A DNA stretch of 31,123 bases from an uncultured Collinsella sp. (GTDB lineage: Bacteria; Actinomycetota; Coriobacteriia; Coriobacteriales; Coriobacteriaceae). Below the pieces are notes generated by a model. The model saw only the letters and a list, made by a program, of their open reading frames with translations, did no database searches and had not been told where the DNA came from. Of this stretch, positions 1-8,190 are shown piece after piece (position 1 is the stretch's first letter; the number at the start of each line of letters is the position of its first letter). Location of the stretch: contig CAAETU010000011.1 in NCBI GenBank assembly GCA_900759045.1, positions 1 to 31,123 on the forward strand, given 5' to 3'. The position numbers and the translations under genes are program-made.

Positions 1-42
1 GCGTTGCATGAGCGGCTTACTTTCTAGGCGGTCGCGCAGGGC

Positions 43-1413
43 TTACAGACTGCTCTTGAGGCAGTTTGCTCCAATTAAGCCCGCTGCGTACAAGGGGAGG
101 TGGCGCAGCTCGCGCCCGTCATCGGTTACGGTGCGGGAAAAATTGTTCTCGGACAAAATGTAGGCATATGGCGATCGGGCTTTGTCCATAAACGACCCGA
201 GGGTTCTCGCGCGCACGTTACGTGCGGACTTTACTTCGACGGGCACAATTTCCATACGGTCGGTCTGAAGTAAAAAATCGAGCTCGCCGGTCGTCTTCCA
301 AGACGACGGCGGCACCCAGTAATACGTCTGCAAGCTATTGCCCGAAAATGCTTGCATGACCGAGTTTTCCGCCAGGGCGCCTCGGAAGTCGGAAGATAGC
401 GCTATGGCGGAATCCTCTTTGAGGTCGAGCCAGAGCCGCGGGTTGATGCCGAGCTTGTAGAACATGAGGCCGGTATCGAGAAGATAGACCTTAAAGAAAC
501 TTCCATCTTCGTCGTCGAAGGGAACGAGGGGAGGCTCGATGCCTTCGGTCAGGTTGTTGACCGATATGATGCCGGCGCCTTCGAGCCAGTCGAGCGGCTC
601 GATAAGCTTGGCGCGACGGCCTCCGCGTTCGACCTCGGAGTACTTGAATTTTTTTGTGGACGATCTCAGCAGCTGGGACGGAATGGAGCGCCAGACCTTG
701 CGCGCCGCCACGCCGCTGATCCCGTTTTCGGGGTCGGTCATATCGGCGGTATAGGTCTCGTCGATTTCGCGCTGCTCGACGCGCGCATCCTCGATGGATA
801 ACGTCTTGCGATATGCGTTGACGGCGGCGGGCATGCCGCCCACGATCTGGTATCGATGAAACAGGCTGAGCGCGGCTTGGTGCGCGGCGTAGGTCTCGAG
901 CGTTCCGGCGTGGGTACGAATGGCATTGGCCATCTGCTCCTCGTCGAGCGCCCAGAGAAACTCCCCGAACGACATAGGATGCATGGTCTCTTGACGAACG
1001 CCGCTGGGAAAAGGCAACTTGCGCTTGCGCGTGGCGACGCCGAGCTGACTGCCGGTCGCGCATATGCGCCAGCCCGAACCCGAAAAAAAGCGAAGCGAGT
1101 TGAGCGCCCGTTCGCAGAGCTGCACCTCGTCAAACAGGATGAAGGCGGTTTCTTTGCGAATGGGGGTGCGTTTATAGTCTGAGATTCGCGCCACGATGGC
1201 GTCAACGTCGTCGGTGGGACAGTCGAACAGCGGAGCGATCAGCTCAAGATCGGTCTGAAAGTCGAGTTTGACAAACGCATCGCCGGCGATTCGTCTGCCG
1301 ATTTCCTCGGCAACGTACGTTTTGCCTACGCGTCGCGCACCACGGATGAGGAGGGGGCGCGACGCGTCCTTTGTCGCCCATGATTCGATAACGGATTCGA
1401 TTGATCTGCGCAT
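43..1413 (-). CDS. AAA-type ATPase with DUF4143 C-terminal region
   Basis: This 456-residue protein has a P-loop GARRVGKT (residues 25-32), a Walker B strand FILFDE (91-96) and a sensor-like CATGSQLG (118-125). Together these mark the AAA_14 family. The C-terminal half has the DUF4143 signature VYLLDTGLM (309-317), GALAEN (345-350) and an ELDFLL...VPVEVKS arrangement (D379, E393, K395) resembling a PD-(D/E)XK nuclease core. The family is common and often multicopy in gut anaerobes, and its cellular role is not established. The ATG is preceded by an AAAGG-type ribosome site. The gene stands alone. The only regulatory hint is a set of three palindromic units directly upstream, the nearest ending about 16 bp from the start codon. 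Family assignment is firm; a DNA-acting function is inference. Confidence 0.88.
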   Translation of the reverse strand: MRRSIESVIESWATKDASRPLLIRGARRVGKTYVAEEIGRRIAGDAFVKLDFQTDLELIAPLFDCPTDDVDAIVARISDYKRTPIRKETAFILFDEVQLCERALNSLRFFSGSGWRICATGSQLGVATRKRKLPFPSGVRQETMHPMSFGEFLWALDEEQMANAIRTHAGTLETYAAHQAALSLFHRYQIVGGMPAAVNAYRKTLSIEDARVEQREIDETYTADMTDPENGISGVAARKVWRSIPSQLLRSSTKKFKYSEVERGGRRAKLIEPLDWLEGAGIISVNNLTEGIEPPLVPFDDEDGSFFKVYLLDTGLMFYKLGINPRLWLDLKEDSAIALSSDFRGALAENSVMQAFSGNSLQTYYWVPPSSWKTTGELDFLLQTDRMEIVPVEVKSARNVRARTLGSFMDKARSPYAYILSENNFSRTVTDDGRELRHLPLYAAGLIGANCLKSSL

Positions 1414-1429
1414 GGGGTCGCCTTTCCAA

Positions 1430-1520
1430 TTTCGTGTACTTCAGATACATAGTTTAGTACGATTTCATGTACTTGGAATACACGAAATAGTAGAAAAGTG
1501 TGTATCTGAAGTACACGAAA
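1430..1520. promoter_or_regulatory. Three 25-bp palindromic operator-like units at 33-bp spacing
   Basis: Three related units occupy 1430-1454, 1463-1487 and 1496-1520, so their centres are exactly 33 bp apart. The consensus is TTTCGTGTA, seven bases, TACAYRAAA. The middle unit is an almost complete dyad. The outer two lie in opposite orientation and form a perfect 23-bp inverted repeat (1427-1449 with 1501-1523). The spacing is close to three helical turns, so all three would face the same side of the DNA. The array lies directly upstream of the AAA/DUF4143 gene and overlaps any promoter it has. An operator function is inference. Confidence 0.7.
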
Positions 1521-1608
1521 TTGCACTGCTGGAGCTTGCAGGCGGATAAACACTACTCGTATGGGACGGTTTTCACCGGTTGCTCGCCACCTTGGGCTAT
1601 GTTCGCCC

Positions 1609-2862
1609 CTATGCCTGCATCCGGGGCTGTGCTGATTGACGACGGCGTTCCCAGCGAGCCAACTTAATCGTCACCAGCGTAAGCACCCAGGCCACAAGCG
1701 AGAACGCGGCACCCACTGCGCCTACATATGCAATGCCAACGCTGCTTACCACGGCGCCGCCCACTGCGGTGCCAAACGAGATGCCGACGTTAAACGCCAT
1801 GGGCTCAACCGAACTTGCGAGTACCATCGACTTGGGATGGCGGCTGCGTGCCACGTCCATAAAGTGCGTGATGCACGACACCGAGAACAGGTACATGAGC
1901 AGCGCCAGGCTAAAGACAAAGACCAGCGCGAGCGGCATGGTGCCGCCCACAGCAAACAGTCCGAGTAACGCTGCAGCCTGCAGCACAAACGTCACGAGTA
2001 GCGCCTTCATGCCAAAGCGCGCATCGATCCATCCGCCCAGGATGTTCGAGATCAGGCAGAACACGCCGTAGGCCATGAGCGTGGTACTGGCTTCGACCGT
2101 GCCCATGCCCAGCACCTGCTCAAGATAAGGCGTCACGTAGCCGTAGAAAACGTAGACCGACCCCACGCCAAACAAAAAGATGAGCATGCCGGTGATGATG
2201 CTTGGCTCGCGTAGCAGACCCGCCTGCTCGCGAAAAGTGGCGGGCTCGTCGGTTTGCCCAGCGCGCGGCATAAACGCCACGAGCGCTCCGCAGATCAGAA
2301 CGGCAAAGGCCAGCGTGCCGTACATGGCCACGTGCCAATCGAGCGTGTCGGCCACAAACTTGCCGATCGAAGTGACAAAGACCATTGCCACGGAAAACGC
2401 ACCATATACCACCGAGATGGCAAGCGAAGTTTGCTGCGGAGACAGAAGCTCGGGGATGTACGTCACGCCCACGGCGAGCAGTGCGCCCGAGACGGAGCCC
2501 AGGATGATGCGCGAGATGAACAGCACCTGGAAGTTGGGCGCCAACGCCATGACCAGGTTGCCGAGCACAAAGACGATGCTGTAGCACACGAGCAGCTGGT
2601 AGCGGCGAAAACGCCCCGTACTGAGCGCGAGCACCGGCGTCGAGATAGCGTAGATCAGTGCGAACACGCTAATAAGTTGGCCTGCGGTGGCAAGCGATAC
2701 GCCGAGTTCCGTCGCTAGGTCGCTTTCGATGCCGATGACCACGAACTCGGAGCAGCCGAGCGAGAATCCCAACAGCACGAGCAGCGCCAGGCAAAGATTG
2801 GTGCGCGCGGGGGAGAGCGCGGCGGCGGTTGACTTACTTTTTGGCGTGGTTGCGGCGGTCAA
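1609..2862 (-). CDS. MFS transporter, drug:H+ antiporter-1 type
   Basis: A roughly 417-residue integral membrane protein with about twelve hydrophobic segments. Its opening segment, with SLGCSEFVVIGIESDLATEL, is typical of DHA1-family exporters (sugar efflux or multidrug type); the substrate cannot be told from sequence. An in-frame ATG exists upstream at 2973, but that extension would translate straight through a perfect intergenic palindrome and contains no family sequence. I prefer the TTG at 2862, which has a GGAGTGA ribosome site eight bases upstream; GTG at 2871 is an alternative. The gene is monocistronic, between the minus-strand AAA ATPase and a divergent plus-strand gene. No dedicated regulator is adjacent. 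Confidence 0.85.
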   Translation of the reverse strand: MTAATTPKSKSTAAALSPARTNLCLALLVLLGFSLGCSEFVVIGIESDLATELGVSLATAGQLISVFALIYAISTPVLALSTGRFRRYQLLVCYSIVFVLGNLVMALAPNFQVLFISRIILGSVSGALLAVGVTYIPELLSPQQTSLAISVVYGAFSVAMVFVTSIGKFVADTLDWHVAMYGTLAFAVLICGALVAFMPRAGQTDEPATFREQAGLLREPSIITGMLIFLFGVGSVYVFYGYVTPYLEQVLGMGTVEASTTLMAYGVFCLISNILGGWIDARFGMKALLVTFVLQAAALLGLFAVGGTMPLALVFVFSLALLMYLFSVSCITHFMDVARSRHPKSMVLASSVEPMAFNVGISFGTAVGGAVVSSVGIAYVGAVGAAFSLVAWVLTLVTIKLARWERRRQSAQPRMQA

Positions 2863-2918
2863 GGTTGTCACTCCAATGTCGCGTGAATAAGCGGGATTCA
2901 ATCCCTGCAACTCTAACA

Positions 2919-2953
2919 GAATGTGACAAAGGGACAGTCCCTTTGTCACATTC
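2919..2953. repeat. Perfect 35-bp palindrome (REP-like)
   Basis: Two 17-base arms, GAATGTGACAAAGGGAC and its exact complement, are separated by a single A. The sequence has no downstream T-run and lies upstream of the MFS gene, so it is not a terminator for a neighbour. A degenerate copy follows the M20 peptidase at 9606-9632, which supports a dispersed repeat family. Confidence 0.75.
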
Positions 2954-2971
2954 GCGGCGTGGCTGCCGCCC

Positions 2972-3036
2972 AAACCGTCACAACATTCGATGAAAATCTC
3001 GAAAACGAGGAAAAGCGTCGAATGTTGTGATGGTTT
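2972..3036. repeat. Nested inverted repeat between divergent genes
   Basis: Outer arms of 19 bases (2972-2990 and 3018-3036) pair with a single G/T mismatch, and an inner CTCG-AAAA-CGAG hairpin sits between them. The element lies 19 bp from the preceding perfect palindrome, in the divergent region between the MFS gene and the acidic membrane protein. It ends in TTTT on the plus strand, but no plus-strand gene precedes it, so a dispersed palindromic element is more likely than a terminator. Confidence 0.65.
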
Positions 3037-3121
3037 TCCTATCTGTGCCGGCGAGCCGCCGTGCCGTCTGGGGGTATAAGACTAGCAAGTGTTTATTTGC
3101 GAGGCCTAAGGGGCGCCCCGT

Positions 3122-3988
3122 ATGGATATCGATAACTTTGAATGGTGGTATAGCGAGGGCGAGGCTCCGGACGAGGAGTGGGACGAGCCCGCGCCGCGCG
3201 ACGTGTCGAGCGACGAGGACGAGACCGGCAACGATGCCGTCGAGATGGACGCCGCCTCCGACCCCGTCGAGCCCCTGACTTTTGAACGGGCCTGGGCTCA
3301 GGCCGAGGCCGACGAGGCAAAGGCCGATGCCACGGCCACGCTGGGTGAGCCAGCCGACATGTCCATCTCGCCGGCCAAGACCCCGCAGCCGCGCCACACC
3401 ATCGACCCCGGCAGTACGGCATCTTTCAGCATTCTCGACGTGCCCGCGCAGGGTGCTCAGGCGCCTGCGCCAACGCATCGCCCCGACCTGGCTCGTGAGG
3501 AAGACGCGGGCCGCCGTTCTCCGCTCGGCCCCATCCTCATCGCCTTCATGGCCGGCGTTATCGCCTGCTCGGCAATCGGCAGCATCTGGGGCCATGTCGA
3601 GCAGCAGCGCCAAGACGCCGCCAAGGTCGAGATGTCTGTCGAGCAATCGCTCAGCCGCACGCGCTCGGTGCATGTGTCGGTCGAGGTTAAGGACGGCGCG
3701 ACGTGGGATACCGCGCGCGGCGATAGCCAGATGCTCGTCCATATCGTGGGCCGCACGCTCAAGGGACAAACAATCGACGAGTATCAATACGTCAATTCCG
3801 AAGGTGACGGCATCGAGCTTAAGCCCGGCGACTACGAGCTCACGGTGGATGAGCCGCCCGTCGCCACCGACGGCACGCGTTACCGCGCCTCAAAGCGCAT
3901 GGTTCCGGTGAGTTTTAATTCGCAGGCGCCCGACACGGTCGATAGCGCGCCGCAGGGCGGGTTTGACCTTTACGCTATTGCTCAATAA
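3122..3988 (+). CDS. Acidic single-span membrane protein with beta-sandwich-like tail
   Basis: This 288-residue protein is not recognised at family level. Residues 1-130 are strongly acidic, Pro/Ala-rich and probably disordered. One hydrophobic span (about 136-156, PILIAFMAGVIACSAIGSIW) follows after RR, so the N-terminus should be cytoplasmic and the rest outside. A short helical stretch leads to about 100 residues containing VHIVGRTLKGQTIDEYQY and IELKPGDYELTV. This pattern resembles prealbumin-like/Cna-B-type beta-sandwich domains (ligand placed on a strand, then a GDY-type turn). There is no LPXTG motif. An AAGGGG ribosome site precedes the ATG. The following aldose epimerase begins 79 bp downstream and may be co-transcribed. 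The function is unknown. Confidence 0.72.
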   Translation: MDIDNFEWWYSEGEAPDEEWDEPAPRDVSSDEDETGNDAVEMDAASDPVEPLTFERAWAQAEADEAKADATATLGEPADMSISPAKTPQPRHTIDPGSTASFSILDVPAQGAQAPAPTHRPDLAREEDAGRRSPLGPILIAFMAGVIACSAIGSIWGHVEQQRQDAAKVEMSVEQSLSRTRSVHVSVEVKDGATWDTARGDSQMLVHIVGRTLKGQTIDEYQYVNSEGDGIELKPGDYELTVDEPPVATDGTRYRASKRMVPVSFNSQAPDTVDSAPQGGFDLYAIAQ

Positions 3989-4067
3989 CTGCGCCCGCCG
4001 CTCAACCCCGCCGCCAAGAGTGGGACAATATCCCTCGACACCGTTGTTCACTATTGGAGGAAGTAGC

Positions 4068-4961
4068 ATGTCCACCGTCACTACCATCAAGCGCGGCGGC
4101 CTTACCGCGGCCATCGATTCCATGGGCGCCCAGCTCACGAGCCTTGCCCTCAACGGCAATGAGTATCTGTGGCAGGGAGACCCGGCCTTTTGGGGCAAGC
4201 ACGCGCCTATCCTGTTCCCCATCGTGGGATCGCTGCGCAACAACACGGCGACGTCTGCGGCCGGCACCTGCGAGATGGCGCGCCACGGCATCGCACGCAT
4301 TGTCGAGCACAAGATCGTCGAGGTGTCGGAGGACGGTTCGTCCGTTACCTACGAGCTCACCGACACGCCCGAGTCGCTCAAGGCGTTCCCGTTCCACTTT
4401 AAGCTCAACATGACCTATGCCCTGACTGGCGACGCCACCCTCTCGCAGACCTTTGCCGTCACCAACACCGGCGACGTGGACCTGCCGTTCTCGGTGGGCG
4501 GCCACCCCGCATTTAACGTGCCGGCCCCCGGTGCCGAGGACGAGGCGTTCGAGGATTACGAGCTGGCGTTTACCGAGGCTTGGACTAACGAGGCCCCCAT
4601 CATCACGCCCGATGGCCTTATGACGTTCGAGGGTAGCTACAAGGCCCCCGACAACTCGGACGTGCTGCCCATCACTCACCGCAGCTTCGATAACGACGCC
4701 ATCATGTTCACCGATACCCCGGGCTCCACGCTCACGCTGCGCGGCCGCAAGTCGGGCCACGGCGTCAAGATCGACTTTGAGGGCTTTAAATACATCGGCG
4801 TGTGGTCTGCCGCCAACGACGCTCCGTTTGTGGCGCTCGAGCCTTGGACCGGTCACACCACCATGGACACCGAGGACGACGTCTTTGAGCATAAGGTCAA
4901 CACCATCACCTTGGCTCCCGGCGAGACGGACAAGCGCAGCTTTAGCGTTACCTTGCTTTAG
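4068..4961 (+). CDS. Aldose 1-epimerase family protein (LacX-like)
   Basis: A 297-residue protein of the galactose mutarotase-like superfamily, which interconverts alpha and beta anomers of aldoses in the cytoplasm. WGKHAPILFPIVGSL near residue 45 is characteristic of the LacX branch. SVGGHPAFNVP supplies the conserved histidine and VALEPWTGHT the conserved glutamate of the active site. The ATG follows a strong GGAGGAAG site; the open frame extends further upstream, but without family sequence. No sugar operon is adjacent, so the natural substrate cannot be inferred. A strong terminator inside a larger nested stem follows. The family is clear; the sugar specificity is not. Confidence 0.9.
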   Translation: MSTVTTIKRGGLTAAIDSMGAQLTSLALNGNEYLWQGDPAFWGKHAPILFPIVGSLRNNTATSAAGTCEMARHGIARIVEHKIVEVSEDGSSVTYELTDTPESLKAFPFHFKLNMTYALTGDATLSQTFAVTNTGDVDLPFSVGGHPAFNVPAPGAEDEAFEDYELAFTEAWTNEAPIITPDGLMTFEGSYKAPDNSDVLPITHRSFDNDAIMFTDTPGSTLTLRGRKSGHGVKIDFEGFKYIGVWSAANDAPFVALEPWTGHTTMDTEDDVFEHKVNTITLAPGETDKRSFSVTLL

Positions 4962-4991
4962 AGGTTCCGCCGCTCGGTCGATGCTGCGCGC

Positions 4992-5082
4992 CGTCCAGAG
5001 CGATAATTTGTCATTCAAAAGGCAAGGCATAGACCTTCTGGTCATGCCTTGCCTTTTTCATGCCACTTGTTCGCTCTGGACG
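4992..5082 (+). terminator. Terminator hairpin inside a 12-bp outer stem
   Basis: The inner hairpin (5017-5058) pairs AAAAGGCAAGGCAT with ATGCCTTGCCTTTTT and has a U-rich 3' arm, so it is a convincing intrinsic terminator for the epimerase gene. It is enclosed by a perfect 12-bp outer stem, CGTCCAGAGCGA (4992-5003) with TCGCTCTGGACG (5071-5082). The same nested layout, with related single-stranded joints, occurs after prfA. Confidence 0.85.
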
Positions 5083-5224
5083 TCGCTCGCCGGCATTGCC
5101 AAAACATCGACGTTCCCAACGACTACCGTGTGTCTATTAATTTTTCGAGCTTGTGCTGCGCTGCTGGTCGCTGGCGTATATCCTGTTAAGTCGTCAGCAT
5201 ACGATTCAACAGGGAAGGCAGATT

Positions 5225-6151
5225 ATGCATTCTCCCCATCAACGCGACGCGCATCCACAGCCGGTATGCAGCCGTCGCATCTTTTTGGGTAGCGCTCTCG
5301 CTGCGAGCGCTTCCGTCGTCGCCGGCGCGCTCGCCGGCTGCCAGCGCCCGTCTACGCTCAAGGTAGTTCAGCCCACGACGGGCGGCGGTCGTGACGACCT
5401 GTCCGATTCCGTGATCGGCAAGGACAAGATCCGCATTGGCATGGAGGCGGCCTACGCCCCGTACAACTGGCAGGTTTCCGAAGCCAGCGAGTACACCATC
5501 CCCATCGACAACGTGCAGGGCGCCTATGCCGATGGCTACGACGTGCAGATCGCCAAGATCGTCTGCAAGGCCCTCGGCGGCGAGCCCGTTGCCGTCAAGC
5601 AGAGCTTCTCGGGCCTTATCGATTCGCTCAACAACGGCCAGATCGACCTCATCATCGCCGGCATGAGCGCCACGCCCGAGCGCGAGGAGTCCGTCGGCTT
5701 CTCCGACCCGTACTTTATCGGCTACTTTGGCCTGTTCGTAAAAGAGGGCTCGCCCTACCAAAACGCCACCAAGCTCAGCGACTTTAGCGGCGCCACGGTG
5801 CTCGGCCAAAAGGACACCATGCTCGATACCGTCATCGACGAGATCCCGGGCGTCGTCCACAAAAACCCGGTCGACTCCGTCCCCACGGTGTTTTCGAACC
5901 TGCTGCAGGGCACGTGCGACGCCGTGACCTACAACACCGAGAATGAGAAGGGCTATATGGCCCAAAACCCGGGTATCGTGCCGATTCAATTTGCCGAGGG
6001 CGAGGGCTTTAAGCAGGAGGTCACGGCAAACGTCGGCTGCCGCAAGGGCTCGGACAAGCTGCTTAAAATCATCGACAAGACACTCAAGGGCATTAGCCAA
6101 GAGGAACGCGACCAAATGTGGGACGCGTGCCTCGATCGTCAGCCGGCATAG
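5225..6151 (+). CDS. Amino-acid ABC transporter substrate-binding lipoprotein
   Basis: A 308-residue family 3 solute-binding protein (SBP_bac_3). The N-terminus has a twin-arginine stretch SRRIFLG (residues 16-22), a hydrophobic core and the lipobox LAGC with Cys39, so it is likely a lipoprotein, perhaps Tat-exported. The mature part shows family landmarks: IRIGMEAAYAPYNW, FSGLIDSLNNGQIDLIIAGM and FSDPYF. Ligands of this family are polar amino acids (Gln, Arg, His, cystine); the exact one is unknown. The ATG at this position has a GGAAGGCAG site, and the longer open frame upstream adds no signal-like sequence. The permease starts 9 bp downstream. Confidence 0.92.
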   Translation: MHSPHQRDAHPQPVCSRRIFLGSALAASASVVAGALAGCQRPSTLKVVQPTTGGGRDDLSDSVIGKDKIRIGMEAAYAPYNWQVSEASEYTIPIDNVQGAYADGYDVQIAKIVCKALGGEPVAVKQSFSGLIDSLNNGQIDLIIAGMSATPEREESVGFSDPYFIGYFGLFVKEGSPYQNATKLSDFSGATVLGQKDTMLDTVIDEIPGVVHKNPVDSVPTVFSNLLQGTCDAVTYNTENEKGYMAQNPGIVPIQFAEGEGFKQEVTANVGCRKGSDKLLKIIDKTLKGISQEERDQMWDACLDRQPA

Positions 6152-6160
6152 GGAGGCAGC

Positions 6161-7309
6161 ATGAAAACCATCAATCGTCTGGCCTCCTTTATCAAGGCCG
6201 ACCACCGTTATGTGTACCTGGGCACGAGCGTCATCGCGGCGCTCGGCCTGGCGTTTAGCCAACGCAACCCCACGCCGCTGAGCTTCTTGGCCCCCACCGG
6301 CATCTTCCAGGATTGCCTTTGGGCGATTCTTTGGGCCTGGATTGTCGTGTCGGCGGCGGCGCTCGTCACCAAGCTTATGCACTGGAGTGACTATCGCGAA
6401 AAGTCGCCGTTCGCATCCGAGCGTTTCCGTCGTGGCGCACGCTTAGGCAGCTACGTCGTGGTCGCCATCGCGGCGATCTTTTTCGTGGACCGCTGCATCA
6501 TGTCGTTTATCGACCTGGTGCAGGTGAGCATTGTCTCGGACTCCAACCCCAGCGACTTTTTGTCGAGCCTGGTCTACATGACCTACAAGAGCGGCGACTT
6601 CTTCATCCGCGGCATCGAGATCACCATCGCACTTGCGACCTTCGGCACCGTCATTGCATTCTTCCTGGCGCTGCTGCTGGTGTTCCTGCGCATCCAGACG
6701 TTCGACCGCGTGGATAACGACCTCACGCGCTTCTTTAAGAGTATCGGCCGCGGCTTTGCGACCATCTACTCCACCATCGTGCGCGGTACGCCCATGATGG
6801 TCCAGGGCCTACTCATCTATTACGCGGGCTTCACCGTTTTGCGCGGCATGGGCTTCGAGACCGCCCAGGCCAACCAGATCTGGAGCACCTTCACCGCCGG
6901 CCTCGTCACCATCTCGCTCAACTCCACCGCCTACATGATGGAGGTCCTGCGCGGCGGCATCGAGTCCATCGATCCCGGCCAGGCCGAGGCAGCGCGCTCG
7001 CTGGGTCTTTCGCAGTGGCAGGCTATGCGCAAGGTCGTGTTCCCCCAGGGCATTAAAAACGCTATTCCGGCACTCACCAACGAGCTCATCATCAACATCA
7101 AGGATTCGTCGGTGCTCTCGGTCATCGGCGTGTTCGACCTTATGTACGCCACTACCACGGTCGCCGGCGTGTACTACCGCCAGATGGAGGTCTACTGCGT
7201 GGCGCTCGTGGTCTACCTGATCCTGACGCTCGTGGCGAGCCGCCTGCTCGAAGCCTTTGGCAAAAAACTCGGTGCCGAGGCTCCGGCCACGCTGCCCAGC
7301 TCCAACTAG
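6161..7309 (+). CDS. Amino-acid ABC transporter permease (HisM/GlnP type)
   Basis: A 382-residue inner-membrane permease. The C-terminal 235 residues form the BPD_transp_1 domain, starting near FIRGIEITIALATFGTVIAF (about 148) and carrying the EAA loop EAARSLGLSQWQAMRKVVFP (276-295) that docks the ATPase. The N-terminal 145 residues are additional for this family (usual length 215-240) and hold about three more hydrophobic segments (around 20-33, 50-70 and 97-118). A GGGAGGCAGC site precedes the ATG. It lies between the lipoprotein and the ATPase genes of the same importer. A single permease gene suggests a homodimeric pore. Confidence 0.92.
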   Translation: MKTINRLASFIKADHRYVYLGTSVIAALGLAFSQRNPTPLSFLAPTGIFQDCLWAILWAWIVVSAAALVTKLMHWSDYREKSPFASERFRRGARLGSYVVVAIAAIFFVDRCIMSFIDLVQVSIVSDSNPSDFLSSLVYMTYKSGDFFIRGIEITIALATFGTVIAFFLALLLVFLRIQTFDRVDNDLTRFFKSIGRGFATIYSTIVRGTPMMVQGLLIYYAGFTVLRGMGFETAQANQIWSTFTAGLVTISLNSTAYMMEVLRGGIESIDPGQAEAARSLGLSQWQAMRKVVFPQGIKNAIPALTNELIINIKDSSVLSVIGVFDLMYATTTVAGVYYRQMEVYCVALVVYLILTLVASRLLEAFGKKLGAEAPATLPSSN

Positions 7310-7331
7310 GCTCAAGACGAGGAGAATCATC

Positions 7332-8117
7332 ATGGCAGATACCGCTACTACCGGCACCGCGGCCGCCGCACAGACCAATGAGCCGCTCATCCGCGTCGAG
7401 GGCCTGCGCAAGAGCTTCGGCTCGCTCGAGGTGCTCAAAGGCATTGACCTGTCCGTCAAATCAGGCGAGGTCGTCACTATCATCGGCGCTTCGGGTTCGG
7501 GCAAATCGACGCTGTTGCGTTGCCTCAACTTGCTCGAGACCCCGGACGCGGGCCACATCTGGTTCCACGGCCAGGACCTTACGGCCGAGCGCTGCAATAT
7601 CAATAAACTCCGCGAGGACATCGGCATGGTGTTCCAGGGCTTTAACCTGTTCAACAACATGGATGTGCTCGACAACTGCACGCTCGCGGCCGTCACGCTC
7701 AAAAAGATGAGCAAGGCTGAGGCCGAAAAGGTCGCGCTGGAGCATCTGACCAGCGTGGGACTCGAAAAGTTCGCGCACGCCGCCGTGGGTCGCCTGTCCG
7801 GCGGCCAAAAGCAGCGCGTGGCCATCGCTCGTGCCCTATGCATGAATCCGCAGATCATGCTGTTCGACGAGCCGACCTCCGCGCTCGACCCCGAGATCGT
7901 GGGCGAGGTGCTCGAGGTCATGCGCAAACTCGCGGCCGACGGCATGACCATGGTCGTCGTCACGCACGAGATGGCCTTTGCCCGTACCGTGTCCGATCGC
8001 GTGGTCTTTATGGACAAGGGCGTGGTGCTCGAGGATGCGGCACCGGCTGAGCTCTTCGGCAATCCCAAGCACCAGCGCACCCGCGAGTTCCTCTCTCGTT
8101 ATCTCGAGGACAAATAA
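7332..8117 (+). CDS. Amino-acid ABC transporter ATP-binding protein (GlnQ type)
   Basis: A 261-residue cytoplasmic ATPase that powers the importer encoded just upstream. All ABC motifs are intact: Walker A GASGSGKST (52-60), Q-loop VFQGFNLF (Q102), signature LSGGQ (155-159), Walker B IMLFDE (175-180), D-loop SALD and H-loop VTHE (H212). FNLFNNMDVLDN is typical of the polar amino-acid subgroup. The ATG is preceded by GGAGAA; a longer in-frame opening begins inside the permease gene but lacks a site. About 15 residues of Ala/Thr-rich sequence precede the domain. It is the last gene of the transporter operon, followed by a short GC hairpin. Confidence 0.93.
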   Translation: MADTATTGTAAAAQTNEPLIRVEGLRKSFGSLEVLKGIDLSVKSGEVVTIIGASGSGKSTLLRCLNLLETPDAGHIWFHGQDLTAERCNINKLREDIGMVFQGFNLFNNMDVLDNCTLAAVTLKKMSKAEAEKVALEHLTSVGLEKFAHAAVGRLSGGQKQRVAIARALCMNPQIMLFDEPTSALDPEIVGEVLEVMRKLAADGMTMVVVTHEMAFARTVSDRVVFMDKGVVLEDAAPAELFGNPKHQRTREFLSRYLEDK

Positions 8118-8141
8118 CCGACCGCAAACGCTTATAGTGGC

Positions 8142-8166
8142 AGGGCCGCTCCGGTGGGGCGGCCCT
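8142..8166 (+). terminator. GC-rich hairpin without U-tract
   Basis: GGGCCGC (8143-8149) pairs with GCGGCCC (8159-8165) behind the ABC transporter operon. The 3' side reads TCGTCATC rather than a U-run, so termination would be weak or factor-assisted. It also falls within the leader of the M20 peptidase gene. Confidence 0.4.
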
Positions 8167-8190
8167 CGTCATCACAATCGAAAGGATGCC

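Noticed and set aside
1430..1520. Possible CRISPR array or invertible promoter
   Set aside because: Only three units, spacers of 8 bp, palindromic and in alternating orientation, so not CRISPR. The inverted repeats enclose just 51 bp and no recombinase gene is adjacent, so an invertible switch is less likely than an operator array.
2863..2973. N-terminal extension of the MFS transporter
   Set aside because: It would translate through a perfect palindromic repeat and has no membrane or family sequence; the TTG with a good ribosome site downstream is preferred.
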